From Bryobacterales bacterium (GTDB lineage Bacteria; Acidobacteriota; Terriglobia; Bryobacterales; Bryobacteraceae), in NCBI GenBank assembly GCA_016789745.1, contig JAEUQF010000333.1, forward strand, positions 1-48,558: DNA of 48,558 nt, written 5' to 3'. Positions 8,717 to 17,428 of the stretch are shown piece after piece. Every line of letters begins with the position of its first letter. The first letter of the stretch is position 1. A program made the translations under genes and the position numbers. The notes under the pieces are model-generated. The model saw only the letters and a program-made list of their open reading frames with translations, searched no databases and was not told the DNA's origin.

Positions 8717-10390
8717 ATGGCAAAGTTACGCAGCAGGGAATGGTTTGACACGCCGGAATACTATGGCTTCTCGCGGAAGGCATGGTTGCGCTCGGAAGGC
8801 TTCGGGGCGCACATCTTCGACAACAAGCCGATCATCGGCATCTGCAACTCCTGGAGCGAACTGAACAACTGCAACGCGCACCTGCGCCAGTTGGCCGAGG
8901 CCGTGAAGCGCGGCGTCTGGCAGGCCGGTGGAGTACCACTAGAGTTCCCTACGATATCCCTCGGCGAAATGTTCCTGAAACCGACGGCGATGTTGTATCG
9001 CAATCTGATGGCCATGGACGTGGAGGAGATGATCCGCGCCAATCCAGTGGACGGCGTGGTGCTGCTCTGCGGCTGTGACAAGACAACGCCTGCGCAGTTG
9101 ATGGGTGCGGCGAGCGCGGATGTGCCGGCCATTATGGTCACCGGCGGCCCCATGCTGAGTGGCGAGTGGCACGGGCGGAAGTTGGGTGCCGGCACGGATG
9201 GCCGCAAACTGTTCGATGAATACCGGGCGGGGCGTCTGCCGGAAGAAGACTGGTGCGAGTTGCAGGGCTGCCTGGGACGTAGCGCGGGCACGTGCGCGGT
9301 GATGGGTACGGCGTCCACCATGGCGGCAATGGCAGAAGCCTTGGGCATGGCGCTGCCCGGCTGTGCGGCGATACCCGCGGTGGACGCGCGGCGATACGAG
9401 ATCGCCGAACGTTCCGGTATGCGGATCGTCGACATGGTGAGGGAGGAGTTGCGGCCGTCTCGGATTCTGACGAGGGAGGCGCTGGAGAACGCCGTGATGG
9501 TGGACATGGCCATCGGCGGGTCGACCAACGCGGTGGTGCATCTGCTGGCCATCGCGCGGCGGGCCGGGGTGCCGCTGGCGCTGGATGACTTCGACGTCCT
9601 CTCTCGCCGAACGCCTTGCCTGGTGAACGTGAAGCCATCCGGCTCTTACCTGATGGAGGAGTTCCACGCGGCGGGTGGGGTTCCGGTGGTAATGGAGCGC
9701 ATTCTGGATCTGCTGCACCGCGACTGCCTCACGGTCACCGGGCAGAGCATCGCCCAAAACATAACCGGGGCGCGCTGTTGGAATGACGATGTCATCCGGC
9801 CCCGCGCGCAGGCGCTGAGCGAAGAGGGTGGCACGGCCATCCTGCGCGGCAATCTGGCGCCCGATGGAGCAGTTTGCAAGCAGACAGCCGCCTCACCGCA
9901 CCTGCTGCAGCACACCGGACCCGCGTACGTCTTCGATTCCTATAAGGAGATGCTGGCGAAGCTGAACTCCGATGATCTGCCGGTGACCGAACAGCACGTG
10001 CTGGTACTGAAGAACGCCGGCCCGAAAGGCGGACCTGGCATGCCGGAATGGGGCCATATCCCCATGCCGAAGGTGCTGCTGCAACGTGGCATCAAGGATA
10101 TGGTGCGCATCTCCGACGCGCGGATGAGTGGCACCAGCTTCGGCACGGTCGTGCTGCATGCCGCGCCGGAATCCGCAGTTGGCGGACCGCTGGCAGCCGT
10201 GCGCACCGGTGACGAGATCTGCCTGGATGTGCCCGCCCGGCGCGTAGACTTGCTGCTGCCCGCCGATGAACTCCAGCGGCGTCTGTCGGAGTTCCAGCCC
10301 GCCAAGCCGCACTACACGCGCGGCTACGGCAAGCTGTTCCTGGATCATGTGACGCAGGCTAACGAAGGCTGCGACTTCGACTTCTGCTAG
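8717..10390 (+). CDS. IlvD/Edd-family dehydratase, probably acting on a sugar acid
   Basis: The 557-residue length and motifs fit the dihydroxy-acid/phosphogluconate dehydratase family. Visible are GICNSWSELNNCNAHLR near the N-terminus, LLCGCDKTTPAQLMGAAS with an iron-sulphur Cys and the metal-site Asp-Lys, a third cluster Cys in GRSAGTCAVMGTASTMA, and SDARMSGTSFGTVVLH near the C-terminus. These Cys residues bind an Fe-S cluster that activates substrate water loss. The SREWFDTPEYYGF start looks like the arabinonate/xylonate dehydratase branch more than biosynthetic IlvD, so I infer aldonate dehydration, though ilvD function cannot be excluded. The gene is divergent from the FHA operon with only 16 bases between chosen starts, and its stop lies 2 bases from that of the convergent propeller gene. 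Confidence 0.88.
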   Translation: MAKLRSREWFDTPEYYGFSRKAWLRSEGFGAHIFDNKPIIGICNSWSELNNCNAHLRQLAEAVKRGVWQAGGVPLEFPTISLGEMFLKPTAMLYRNLMAMDVEEMIRANPVDGVVLLCGCDKTTPAQLMGAASADVPAIMVTGGPMLSGEWHGRKLGAGTDGRKLFDEYRAGRLPEEDWCELQGCLGRSAGTCAVMGTASTMAAMAEALGMALPGCAAIPAVDARRYEIAERSGMRIVDMVREELRPSRILTREALENAVMVDMAIGGSTNAVVHLLAIARRAGVPLALDDFDVLSRRTPCLVNVKPSGSYLMEEFHAAGGVPVVMERILDLLHRDCLTVTGQSIAQNITGARCWNDDVIRPRAQALSEEGGTAILRGNLAPDGAVCKQTAASPHLLQHTGPAYVFDSYKEMLAKLNSDDLPVTEQHVLVLKNAGPKGGPGMPEWGHIPMPKVLLQRGIKDMVRISDARMSGTSFGTVVLHAAPESAVGGPLAAVRTGDEICLDVPARRVDLLLPADELQRRLSEFQPAKPHYTRGYGKLFLDHVTQANEGCDFDFC

Positions 10391-10392
10391 CG

Positions 10393-11448
10393 CTACCGAT
10401 CGAGCGTAATCACGCCCCAAGGCCCATCGCCGACAGGAATCCGTTTCTTCACCGTCTGCGATGCGAGGTCGATAACCACCAACTCCTTCGACGGCCCATC
10501 GGCGGCGAACAGCGTCGACCCATCCGGTGATAAGGCAATGCCCCAGGGCCGCTTGCCGACACCGAAGGAACTTGCCACTTCGTTCTTGGCCGTGTCGATG
10601 ATAAACACCTTGCCGCCGCGGCCTGTGCTGACGTATGCCTTCGATCCGTCGGCCGATACAATCACATGCATCGGCTTGATCTTGCCGGCTTCCCCCAGCC
10701 GGATGGTCTTCATGGCCTTGTGATTCACCGAGTCCACCAGCGTGACAACGCCGTCGTTCTCATTGGTGACGTAAGCGCGGCTGCCATCGGGCAGGAACGC
10801 GACCGAACGTGGGCGCCGCCCCACTTTGATGGTCTTGATAGCCTTGCGCTTTTCCAGGTCAATGACAGTGACCGTGCCTTCGTCTTCAGACGTCACGTAG
10901 ACCCGTTTGCCGTCCGGACTGGTGGTAACACCTTCCGGCTCTTCCCCAACTTTGAAGGATTCCACCACCGCGCCGGCCGCAATATCCACAATGCTGGCCT
11001 TTGCGTCGTCTTCATTCGAAACCAGCAGAAACTTGCCGTCCTTCGTCAGGTCGAACTGCTCCGGATCCGAGCCGCTCTTGATGGTACGCGCCACTTTCAA
11101 GGAGGCAACGTCCACCACGCCAATCCCATCGGCGCTCTTATCCGGCGGAGGCAGCGTCGATTCATCTACCCCCGGAGGCGCCGGCGGCGACCCGCTCAGC
11201 GCTACGTAAACCGTCTTGCGATCCGGGCTGGCCTTCACCCCGCGCGGCCGCTTGCCGACCTCAATCGTCGCCGCCACCTCCATCGTCGACGACTCGATCA
11301 CCGACATCGTGCCGCCGTTTTCATTCGTCACGAAGATCCGGTAACCGGTCATCGGAGGCGGTTCGGCCTTCTTCTCCGCTACTGGAGGAGTCGACGAGCA
11401 CGCGCTAAACAGTAAAGGGACAGCCAGCCACGCAACCGTGCGTTTCAC
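10393..11448 (-). CDS. YVTN-family beta-propeller lipoprotein
   Basis: A 351-residue lipoprotein: signal peptide MKRTVAWLAVPLLFSAC with the lipobox Cys at 17, a Pro/Lys-rich spacer, then about seven propeller blades. Each blade carries a core like TSPDGKRVYVTSEDEG or LPDGSRAYVTNENDG, the YVTN signature, followed by V-x-V-I-D. Such propellers often accompany PQQ or copper redox systems as docking or scaffold proteins in the periplasm; no catalytic residue is evident. The start is GTG at 11448, supported by a strong AAGGAG located in the last codons of the upstream cupredoxin-like gene 3 bases away. It is the third gene of the minus arm of the redox island. Confidence 0.88.
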   Translation of the reverse strand: MKRTVAWLAVPLLFSACSSTPPVAEKKAEPPPMTGYRIFVTNENGGTMSVIESSTMEVAATIEVGKRPRGVKASPDRKTVYVALSGSPPAPPGVDESTLPPPDKSADGIGVVDVASLKVARTIKSGSDPEQFDLTKDGKFLLVSNEDDAKASIVDIAAGAVVESFKVGEEPEGVTTSPDGKRVYVTSEDEGTVTVIDLEKRKAIKTIKVGRRPRSVAFLPDGSRAYVTNENDGVVTLVDSVNHKAMKTIRLGEAGKIKPMHVIVSADGSKAYVSTGRGGKVFIIDTAKNEVASSFGVGKRPWGIALSPDGSTLFAADGPSKELVVIDLASQTVKKRIPVGDGPWGVITLDR

Positions 11449-11451
11449 GTT

Positions 11452-12222
11452 CTATTCTCCTTGAAAGGTAAAAACAGCTTCCGACTTGCCCGCCGGCGGA
11501 ACCGTGAACTTCTGCTCCTGTACGCCGAGCTTCTCATGCCAGGCTTCCAGCGTATACTCTCCCGGCGGCAGATTGCGGATCTCGAAGGCGCCGTCCTCTC
11601 CCGTTACGGCGAAATACGGATGCTCCACCGCGCCAATGTGTGCCCGCATCCACGAATGCACATTGCACTTCACCCGCACCATCACCTCTGATCTGACGAA
11701 CTTCCGCTCCAACGGAGGATCGCCTTCTCCCTGGCTCTGGTTCCACTCGCGGTTGTTCTTCGGCATGGGATGGATGTTGTGCGTCAGCGGATCGGAATTG
11801 GTCACCCGGATGATCTGCCCCACCTGCACGCCCATCACCCGCGGCCCGAAGCGGCAGCCTTTCTGATCAATCACCACGGGCTCTTTCGGAACCTCGAAGC
11901 GCTTGCCCTCCAATCCACCTTTGATATGCAGGAACACGTTGGCGAGCGTGCCGTTTTTGTTCACCACCACCGCTTCGTCGTACAGCCCGTTCTTGTTCAG
12001 CTTGGTGCAAACAGGGTCTTCGTCAATCCGTAACTTCTTGCGTGCCGGTTTCGCGCCCTTGTACGCGATCTTGCCGGTGACCGCACCCGCCGTCGCCGGA
12101 TCCACCTGGAAGTAGCTAACCGCTTCCTTTTTCTCCGGCTCTTTCTTCTTCGCGGCAGTGGGATCAGCGGCCCCGCAGGCCATCATCATAACCAGCAGTG
12201 GCGCAACGATAGCGTACTTCAC
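11452..12222 (-). CDS. Cupredoxin-like lipoprotein with carboxypeptidase-regulatory-like fold
   Basis: A 256-residue protein with a lipoprotein signal (MKYAIVAPLLVMMMAC, Cys16) and a Lys/Glu-rich spacer. Its central part has a type-1 copper ligand pattern: His148 in LTHNIHP, then Cys186, His189 and Met192 in CNVHSWM. A C-terminal segment (GAFEIRNLPPGEYTLEAWHE) matches the CarboxypepD_reg-like beta sandwich. Proteins of this layout are often annotated as methylamine-utilisation-like. It probably carries electrons between the neighbouring cytochromes in the periplasm, which is an inference from ligands and context. The start is GTG, overlapping the stop of the peroxidase-like gene by 4 bases (GTGA), so the two are coupled. 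Confidence 0.82.
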   Translation of the reverse strand: MKYAIVAPLLVMMMACGAADPTAAKKKEPEKKEAVSYFQVDPATAGAVTGKIAYKGAKPARKKLRIDEDPVCTKLNKNGLYDEAVVVNKNGTLANVFLHIKGGLEGKRFEVPKEPVVIDQKGCRFGPRVMGVQVGQIIRVTNSDPLTHNIHPMPKNNREWNQSQGEGDPPLERKFVRSEVMVRVKCNVHSWMRAHIGAVEHPYFAVTGEDGAFEIRNLPPGEYTLEAWHEKLGVQEQKFTVPPAGKSEAVFTFQGE

Positions 12223-13334
12223 GGCTTCACCTCGCCTGTCAACGACTCCAGGAACGCCACCAAGTCGGCGCGCTCCGCCCCCGACAGTTTCAACTCCTTG
12301 ATCTCCTTATCGAGATGGGGATTCGAACTGCCGCCGCCAACGTAAAAGTCCACCACATCGCGCAGCGTCTTCTGGCTGCCGTCATGCATGTAGGGCGCGG
12401 TCTGGGCGATATTCCGGAGCGTCGGTGTCTTGAAGGCGCCCTTGTCGGCGTCGTTCTTTGTCTCTGCGTAACGGCCCAGGTCTGTCAGTTCGCCCTCCGC
12501 GTTCAGGCCGACACCGATGTTGTGGAATTTGCCATCGGTAAACAGCGCGTACTTCTCTTCAATGGTGTGGCAGACGGCGCAGTTTCCGCGTTTGGCATCC
12601 TGAAAGATTGCCAACCCGCGAATCGCCGCCGGGCTCAGCGCCTTCGTATCACCGCCGTATTGATATCGATCGAACGGCGAATTCCCGCTGAGGAGCGTGC
12701 GTTCATACGCCGCCACGGCCTTCTTCACCTTATCCATGGTCACGGGCCCAGGTCCGAATGCCTTCTCAAACATGGCTTGGTATCCCTGGTCTTTCTGCAG
12801 CTTCTCCGAACAGGCATCGTGCGGATGGTTCATCTCCACGGGATTCGCGATCGGCCCGGCCGCCTGTTCCTCTAAGGTCGGCGCGCGGCCATCCCAAAAC
12901 TGCAGCGGCGAATAGGCGGCGTTGATCACCGTGGGTGCGTTGCGGCCGCCCTTCTTGCCGCTGAAGCCGGTGCTGAAGCGGTTCGGATCCGCGAAACCAA
13001 AGCGCGGATCATGGCAATTGGAGCAGGCCAGCGTGTTATCCACGGAGACCTTCTTGTCAAAGAACAGTGCCTTGCCCAACGCGATGGTCTCCGCGGTGGG
13101 CGGGTTGTCCGCGGGCATCGGCAGCGGCGGCAAGCCCAACGGAGATTCAATGTTGACGGGCTTTCCAATCGGACGCGCCACGCCAGCGGCTTCCTTGACC
13201 GCGGCCTTTTCCGAAGTTCCGGAGCAGGAGACCAACATCAGCGCGACGACTGTCAGAATCAGAATGAAAAGAAGATGACGTAAAAGAGTATGGGGTAGCA
13301 CGGCAGATCTCAATTCGTTAGGATATAGCACCAT
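12219..13334 (-). CDS. Di-heme cytochrome c peroxidase/MauG-like lipoprotein
   Basis: About 371 residues from the ATG at 13334. It has a hydrophobic leader ending in the lipobox LVSC (Cys37), then two c-type heme sites: CSNCH (104-108, followed by DPRFGFAD) and CAVCH (252-256, followed by TIEEKYALFTDGKFHNIG). The YMHDGS and FKTPTLRN motifs are those of the bacterial CCP/MauG family. Members reduce peroxide or oxidise protein or small-molecule substrates in the periplasm. GTG at 13301 would also give a complete lipoprotein signal, and the ATG at 13334 lies on the same CATG as the start of the divergent cytochrome gene, so the start is uncertain. It is the first gene of a three-gene redox operon. 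Confidence 0.9.
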   Translation of the reverse strand: MVLYPNELRSAVLPHTLLRHLLFILILTVVALMLVSCSGTSEKAAVKEAAGVARPIGKPVNIESPLGLPPLPMPADNPPTAETIALGKALFFDKKVSVDNTLACSNCHDPRFGFADPNRFSTGFSGKKGGRNAPTVINAAYSPLQFWDGRAPTLEEQAAGPIANPVEMNHPHDACSEKLQKDQGYQAMFEKAFGPGPVTMDKVKKAVAAYERTLLSGNSPFDRYQYGGDTKALSPAAIRGLAIFQDAKRGNCAVCHTIEEKYALFTDGKFHNIGVGLNAEGELTDLGRYAETKNDADKGAFKTPTLRNIAQTAPYMHDGSQKTLRDVVDFYVGGGSSNPHLDKEIKELKLSGAERADLVAFLESLTGEVKP

Positions 13335-14109
13335 GCGGTTGTTGTTGCTTTGGGTCTCGCTCGTCGCCTGTGCCGCCGACGATTTCGACAACATCAGGCT
13401 GCCGGATACCGCCGCCGATCTGGCGCGAGGCAAGAAACTCTATCTGGGCTCCTGTACCTATTGTCATGGACCAACGGGCGATGGCGGGAAAGGTGCCGAC
13501 TTATCCCGTCGCGATCTGGTGCGCGCGAAAACCGACGGCGACCTGGTCCGGGTCATCGAGATCGGCGTACCGGGCACGGAGATGCCCAGCGCCTGGCACA
13601 TGACCCGGCGCGAAGTCACACAGGTAGCGGCCTTCGTTCGCTCTCTGGCACGCGTGGAAAATAGCGGCACGGTGCCGGGCGATGCGGCCCGCGGCAAGGC
13701 ACTCTACGCGCGGCATGGCTGCTCCAATTGCCACACCCTCAAGCAGGGCGACCTCTATACCGGCGGCTACATGGGCCCCGATCTGTCCAGCATCGGCCTA
13801 AAGCGCAACGCGGCCCATCTGCGCCGCTCGCTCATCGAACCAGCCGAAACATTGCCCGACGATTTTGTTCCCATCAAAGTAGTCACCAAGGCAGGCAAGA
13901 GCATCGAAGGCCGCCGGACGCATGAAGATACCTTCGCGCTGGTGGTGCGGGACTTTGCCGGCAACAACCATTCCCTGCTGAAAAGCGACCTGCAATCCGC
14001 CGTCCTCGATGCGAAGCGTTCCCCCATGCCCGGCTACAAGGACAAGCTCAGCGCCGCGGAGTTGGATGACCTGGTGGCGTATCTCGTGTCGTTGAAGGAG
14101 CCCTTATGA
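13333..14109 (+). CDS. Periplasmic di-heme cytochrome c
   Basis: A 258-residue protein with a signal peptide (MRLLLLWVSLVACA) and two class I cytochrome domains with heme sites CTYCH (41-45) and CSNCH (130-134). The first domain ends with the Met-ligand region GTEMPSAW; the second contains FVPIKVVTKAGKSIEGRR. The latter resembles the Pirellula/Verrucomicrobium-type heme-binding domain seen at the end of membrane-bound dehydrogenases. AGGA lies about 10 bases before the ATG. The gene is coupled to the PQQ dehydrogenase by an ATGA overlap (14106-14109), so it is the probable electron acceptor of that enzyme. It diverges from the CCP-like gene at a shared CATG. Confidence 0.9.
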   Translation: MRLLLLWVSLVACAADDFDNIRLPDTAADLARGKKLYLGSCTYCHGPTGDGGKGADLSRRDLVRAKTDGDLVRVIEIGVPGTEMPSAWHMTRREVTQVAAFVRSLARVENSGTVPGDAARGKALYARHGCSNCHTLKQGDLYTGGYMGPDLSSIGLKRNAAHLRRSLIEPAETLPDDFVPIKVVTKAGKSIEGRRTHEDTFALVVRDFAGNNHSLLKSDLQSAVLDAKRSPMPGYKDKLSAAELDDLVAYLVSLKEPL

Positions 14110-15689
14110 AGAGCCTCGCCCTGTTCGCGCTGGGGGCCACGCTGGCGGCGCAGACTGTGCCGTACGAGCGTATCCGCGACGCCGAAAAGGAGCCGCATAA
14201 CTGGCTCACCTATTCGGGCAACTACAACGGCCAGCGCTATTCACCCCTGGATCTGATCAATACCAATAACGTGAAACGGCTGAAGGTGGCGTGGGTGCAT
14301 CACACCAACACCACCGAATCGCACGAAACCACGCCCATCGTGGTGGACGGCATCATGTTCCTCACCGAAGGGCCGAATGTGGTGAAGTCCATCGACACGC
14401 GCACCGGCAACCTGCTGTGGCGCTACCAGAAGACCATCCCCCAGGATCTGCGCCTATGCTGCGGACGCCCGAATCGCGGCGTCGCCATCCTCAATGACAC
14501 GGTCTACTACGGCTCCATCGATGCGCACTTCCTGGCACTCGATGCCAAGACCGGACGGCTCAAATGGGATATCGAGATGGCCGATCACAAGCTCGGCTAT
14601 TCATCGACAGTGGCGCCCCTCGCGGTGAAGGACAAGATCATCCTCGGCGTAGCAGGCGGCGAGTACGGCATCCGTGGCTTCCTGGACGCCTATGACGCCA
14701 AGACCGGCAAGCGCGTCTGGCGATTCCACACCATCCCCGGCCCCGACGACAAAGACTTCGGCACCTGGGAAGGCGATTCGTGGAAGATGGGTTCGGCGGC
14801 CATCTGGACCACCGGCTCCTATGACCCGGCGACGAACACCACCATCTGGGGCACCGGCAATCCTGGCCCGGACTGGAATGGCGACGTGCGCAAGGGCGAC
14901 AACCTCTATTCGTGCTCCTTCGTCGGTCTGGATGTGGACACCGGGAAGAAGAAGTGGCACTTTCAATTCACCCCGCACGACACACACGATTGGGATGCCA
15001 CGCAGGTGCCCGTGCTGATTGACGGCACCTTCCGCGGTGCTCCGGCGAAGATGGTCACCACCGCCAATCGCAATGGCTTCTACTACGTGCTGGACCGGAC
15101 CACGGGCAAGTTCCTGGCCGGCAAGCCATTCGTGAAGCAGACGTGGGCGAAAGGCCTGGATGACAACGGGAAGCCGATGGTGTTGCCCGGATCCGAACCC
15201 ACCGAAGAAGGCAACCTGGTATGGCCATCGCTGGCAGGCGGCACCAATTGGCACAGCCCTTCGTACAGCCCGCAGACGAATCTCTTCTACGTGGCCGCGC
15301 GCGAGCAGGGCGCCTATTTCTACAAAGGCGAAGCCGAGTATAAACCGGGCGTCATCTTCAACGGCGGCGGCCAGCGCAACCTGCCCGATGAGCAGCCCTA
15401 CGGCGCCATCCGCGCCCTGGACGCCACCACCGGCAATCTCAAATGGGAGTTCCGCACCCAGACGCCGCAAGGCGTCGGCGTGCTGTCCACCAAAGGCGGG
15501 CTCCTCTTCACCGGCACCACGCAAGGGGACTTTTTTGCACTCCATGCCGCAACCGGCGAGTTGCTCTGGCGGTTCAAGACGAACGGGGGCATGAATTCCA
15601 ACGCCATGAGCTATGCCGTGGATGGCAAGCAGTATGTCGCCGCTGCCATCGGCCGATCGCTCTACGTCTTCGACCTGATGGAGCCATGA
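14106..15689 (+). CDS. PQQ-dependent (quinoprotein) alcohol dehydrogenase
   Basis: A secreted 527-residue eight-bladed propeller of the methanol/ethanol dehydrogenase family. The signal peptide is MKSLALFALGATLAAQT. Diagnostic features are NYNGQRYSPLDLI near the start, the vicinal cysteine pair C118-C119 (LCCGRPNRG) that covers PQQ, the GNPGPDWNGDVRKGDNLYS stretch that holds the catalytic Asp, and repeated tryptophan-docking W motifs such as TGNLLWRY and TGNLKWEF. It would oxidise an alcohol or aldose in the periplasm and hand electrons to the upstream cytochrome c. The substrate, and whether calcium or a lanthanide is used, cannot be read with confidence. Both ends overlap neighbours by 4 bases (ATGA). 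Confidence 0.92.
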   Translation: MKSLALFALGATLAAQTVPYERIRDAEKEPHNWLTYSGNYNGQRYSPLDLINTNNVKRLKVAWVHHTNTTESHETTPIVVDGIMFLTEGPNVVKSIDTRTGNLLWRYQKTIPQDLRLCCGRPNRGVAILNDTVYYGSIDAHFLALDAKTGRLKWDIEMADHKLGYSSTVAPLAVKDKIILGVAGGEYGIRGFLDAYDAKTGKRVWRFHTIPGPDDKDFGTWEGDSWKMGSAAIWTTGSYDPATNTTIWGTGNPGPDWNGDVRKGDNLYSCSFVGLDVDTGKKKWHFQFTPHDTHDWDATQVPVLIDGTFRGAPAKMVTTANRNGFYYVLDRTTGKFLAGKPFVKQTWAKGLDDNGKPMVLPGSEPTEEGNLVWPSLAGGTNWHSPSYSPQTNLFYVAAREQGAYFYKGEAEYKPGVIFNGGGQRNLPDEQPYGAIRALDATTGNLKWEFRTQTPQGVGVLSTKGGLLFTGTTQGDFFALHAATGELLWRFKTNGGMNSNAMSYAVDGKQYVAAAIGRSLYVFDLMEP

Positions 15690-17428
15690 AACAACTCTTG
15701 CTTCCCCTGTTCTTTGCCGCGATCGCCCTGGCGCAGGTTGGTAATCCGCCGCAAGGATCGTTGAAGCCAGTGGTGGTGCCCAAGCCGACCAATCTCAGCC
15801 AGTATGTTCGCGATGAGGCGATGCTGGTGGCCTTAGGCAAGGCACTGTTCTGGGACGTGCAAGTGGGCAGCGATGGACAAACGGCCTGCGCCACCTGCCA
15901 CTTCCATGCCGGCGCCGATCATCGTGTACAGAACCAGCTAGCGCCACCCGCCACGGGTGGCGACGCCGTTCGCGCCAACCGCACCTTGACCATCGAGGAT
16001 TTCCCGTTTCGGAAGCTGTCTAATCCGCTCGATCGCAATTCCCAACCGCTGCGGAATGATCGTCATGTGTTCGGATCGGCGGGCGTCGTCCGGCGTGACT
16101 ACGCCGGCTTTCATCCGGGTAAACATGCCGAAGATGCCGTCGAAACGGATGGGAGGACGCGGCAGGTGACTAATCGCAATACGCCCAGCGTGGTCAACGC
16201 GGTCTTCTATGTGCGCAACTTCTGGGATGGGCGCGCCAAGGAAGACCTGGAGATGACGATCCACGTTGCAACCGGAGAATCCACCGAAGAAGAAATGGTA
16301 CGCCTGGACAATGCCAGCTTGGCTTCCCAGGCCCTCGGGCCGCCGCTCAACGACGTTGAGATGTCGTACAAGGGCCGCACCTGGACTGATCTCGCGCGCA
16401 AGCTCTACGCACTGCAACCGCTGGGCAGGCAGGCGGTGGCGGAAGACGACAGCGTGCTCGGCAACGGATTCGTCAAAGGCCACACTTATGTTTCGCTCAT
16501 CCGTGCTGCCTTCGCCGAACGTCTGACGGCGGACGACGCCCTGGAACCCAACTTCTCCTTCTACTTCGGCCTGGCACTACAGGCCTACCAGTCCACGCTG
16601 GTCTCCAACGACAGCCCTTTCGATCGCTTCATTGAAGGCAACGCCAGTGCGTTGACTGCGCTCCAGCAGCAGGGTCTGCGTGCCTTCCAGGACGCACGTT
16701 CCGAATGCCTGCACTGTCACCAGGGCCCCGAATTCAGCGCCGCTTCCTTCAGCAGTTTCCGCGCTTCGGGTAGCAACCCGAACCGCCTCGACACGCTCGG
16801 CTTCTTCCGCACCGGTGTCAGCCCCATTGCCGAAGACGCCGGCATCGGCAATGGCTTGTTTAAGTCACCCAGTCTGCGGAACGTTGCGCTCACTGGCCCC
16901 TACTTCCACGATGGCGGTCAGGCGACGCTTTCCCAGGTGCTGGAGTTCTACGCCCGCCGCGGCGATTTCCCCCAAGGCGGACTCGGCACCGGAATGAACG
17001 GCATTGTGCTCAGTGCGCAGGACCGCACCGCGATCCTGGCCTTCTTTGAGGCCCTCACCGACGAACGGGTACGCTTCGAGCGGGCACCCTTCGATCATCC
17101 CGCCCTCTGTATCCCAATCGGACATGACGAAGACACAACAGGTGCCGCCGCCGCGCCGGACCGCTGGGCCCTGATTCCCGCGGTCGGCCGTTATGGCAAC
17201 GGCGAGCCGCTGCAAACCTTCGAAGAGTTACTCCAGGGCATCGGCGCCGATGGCTCCCGCGCGCACAACCTGACCCAACCCTGCACGCCTAGTGAGTTCC
17301 CCAGCAAATCGATTGATACGATATCCGGGCCAACCGCACATACCTCTGGGCACGATATATGCACAAACAACTCGGAGTTTCTCTTCTGTTACTGGCTGCG
17401 ATGGCGCAGGCGCAGAATCTGGCGGTAG
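15686..17428 (+). CDS. Di-heme cytochrome c peroxidase family protein with suspect C-terminal tail
   Basis: 580 residues from the ATG at 15686, which overlaps the dehydrogenase stop (ATGA). It has a signal peptide (MKQLLLPLFFAAIALA) and heme sites CATCH (68-72) and CLHCH (341-345), with FKSPSLRNVALTGPYFHDGG typical of the family. It is larger than the CCP-like protein on the minus arm and has a longer interdomain region. Related proteins tend to end soon after a stretch like AHNLTQPCTP. Here the frame runs on another 46 residues of unrelated, Ser/Arg-rich sequence and overlaps the next gene by 70 bases. One base shift would end it at the tandem TAG TGA at about 17290, so a frameshift or lost stop is possible. 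Confidence 0.85.
   Translation: MKQLLLPLFFAAIALAQVGNPPQGSLKPVVVPKPTNLSQYVRDEAMLVALGKALFWDVQVGSDGQTACATCHFHAGADHRVQNQLAPPATGGDAVRANRTLTIEDFPFRKLSNPLDRNSQPLRNDRHVFGSAGVVRRDYAGFHPGKHAEDAVETDGRTRQVTNRNTPSVVNAVFYVRNFWDGRAKEDLEMTIHVATGESTEEEMVRLDNASLASQALGPPLNDVEMSYKGRTWTDLARKLYALQPLGRQAVAEDDSVLGNGFVKGHTYVSLIRAAFAERLTADDALEPNFSFYFGLALQAYQSTLVSNDSPFDRFIEGNASALTALQQQGLRAFQDARSECLHCHQGPEFSAASFSSFRASGSNPNRLDTLGFFRTGVSPIAEDAGIGNGLFKSPSLRNVALTGPYFHDGGQATLSQVLEFYARRGDFPQGGLGTGMNGIVLSAQDRTAILAFFEALTDERVRFERAPFDHPALCIPIGHDEDTTGAAAAPDRWALIPAVGRYGNGEPLQTFEELLQGIGADGSRAHNLTQPCTPSEFPSKSIDTISGPTAHTSGHDICTNNSEFLFCYWLRWRRRRIWR

Noticed and set aside
8717..10390. Firm assignment as ilvD of branched-chain amino acid synthesis
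   Set aside because: The N-terminal sequence and lack of other ilv genes favour a sugar-acid dehydratase; the symbol was left empty.
14601..15545. 314-codon minus-strand frame opposite the PQQ dehydrogenase
   Set aside because: Shadow of a strongly supported gene; no motif, no ribosome site.
17348..17363. GGGCACG-ATAT-ATGCA, a good sigma-54-like match
   Set aside because: The predicted transcript would start after the ATG at 17359 of the only gene it could serve, and no alternative downstream start gives a signal peptide. Matches of this level are expected by chance.
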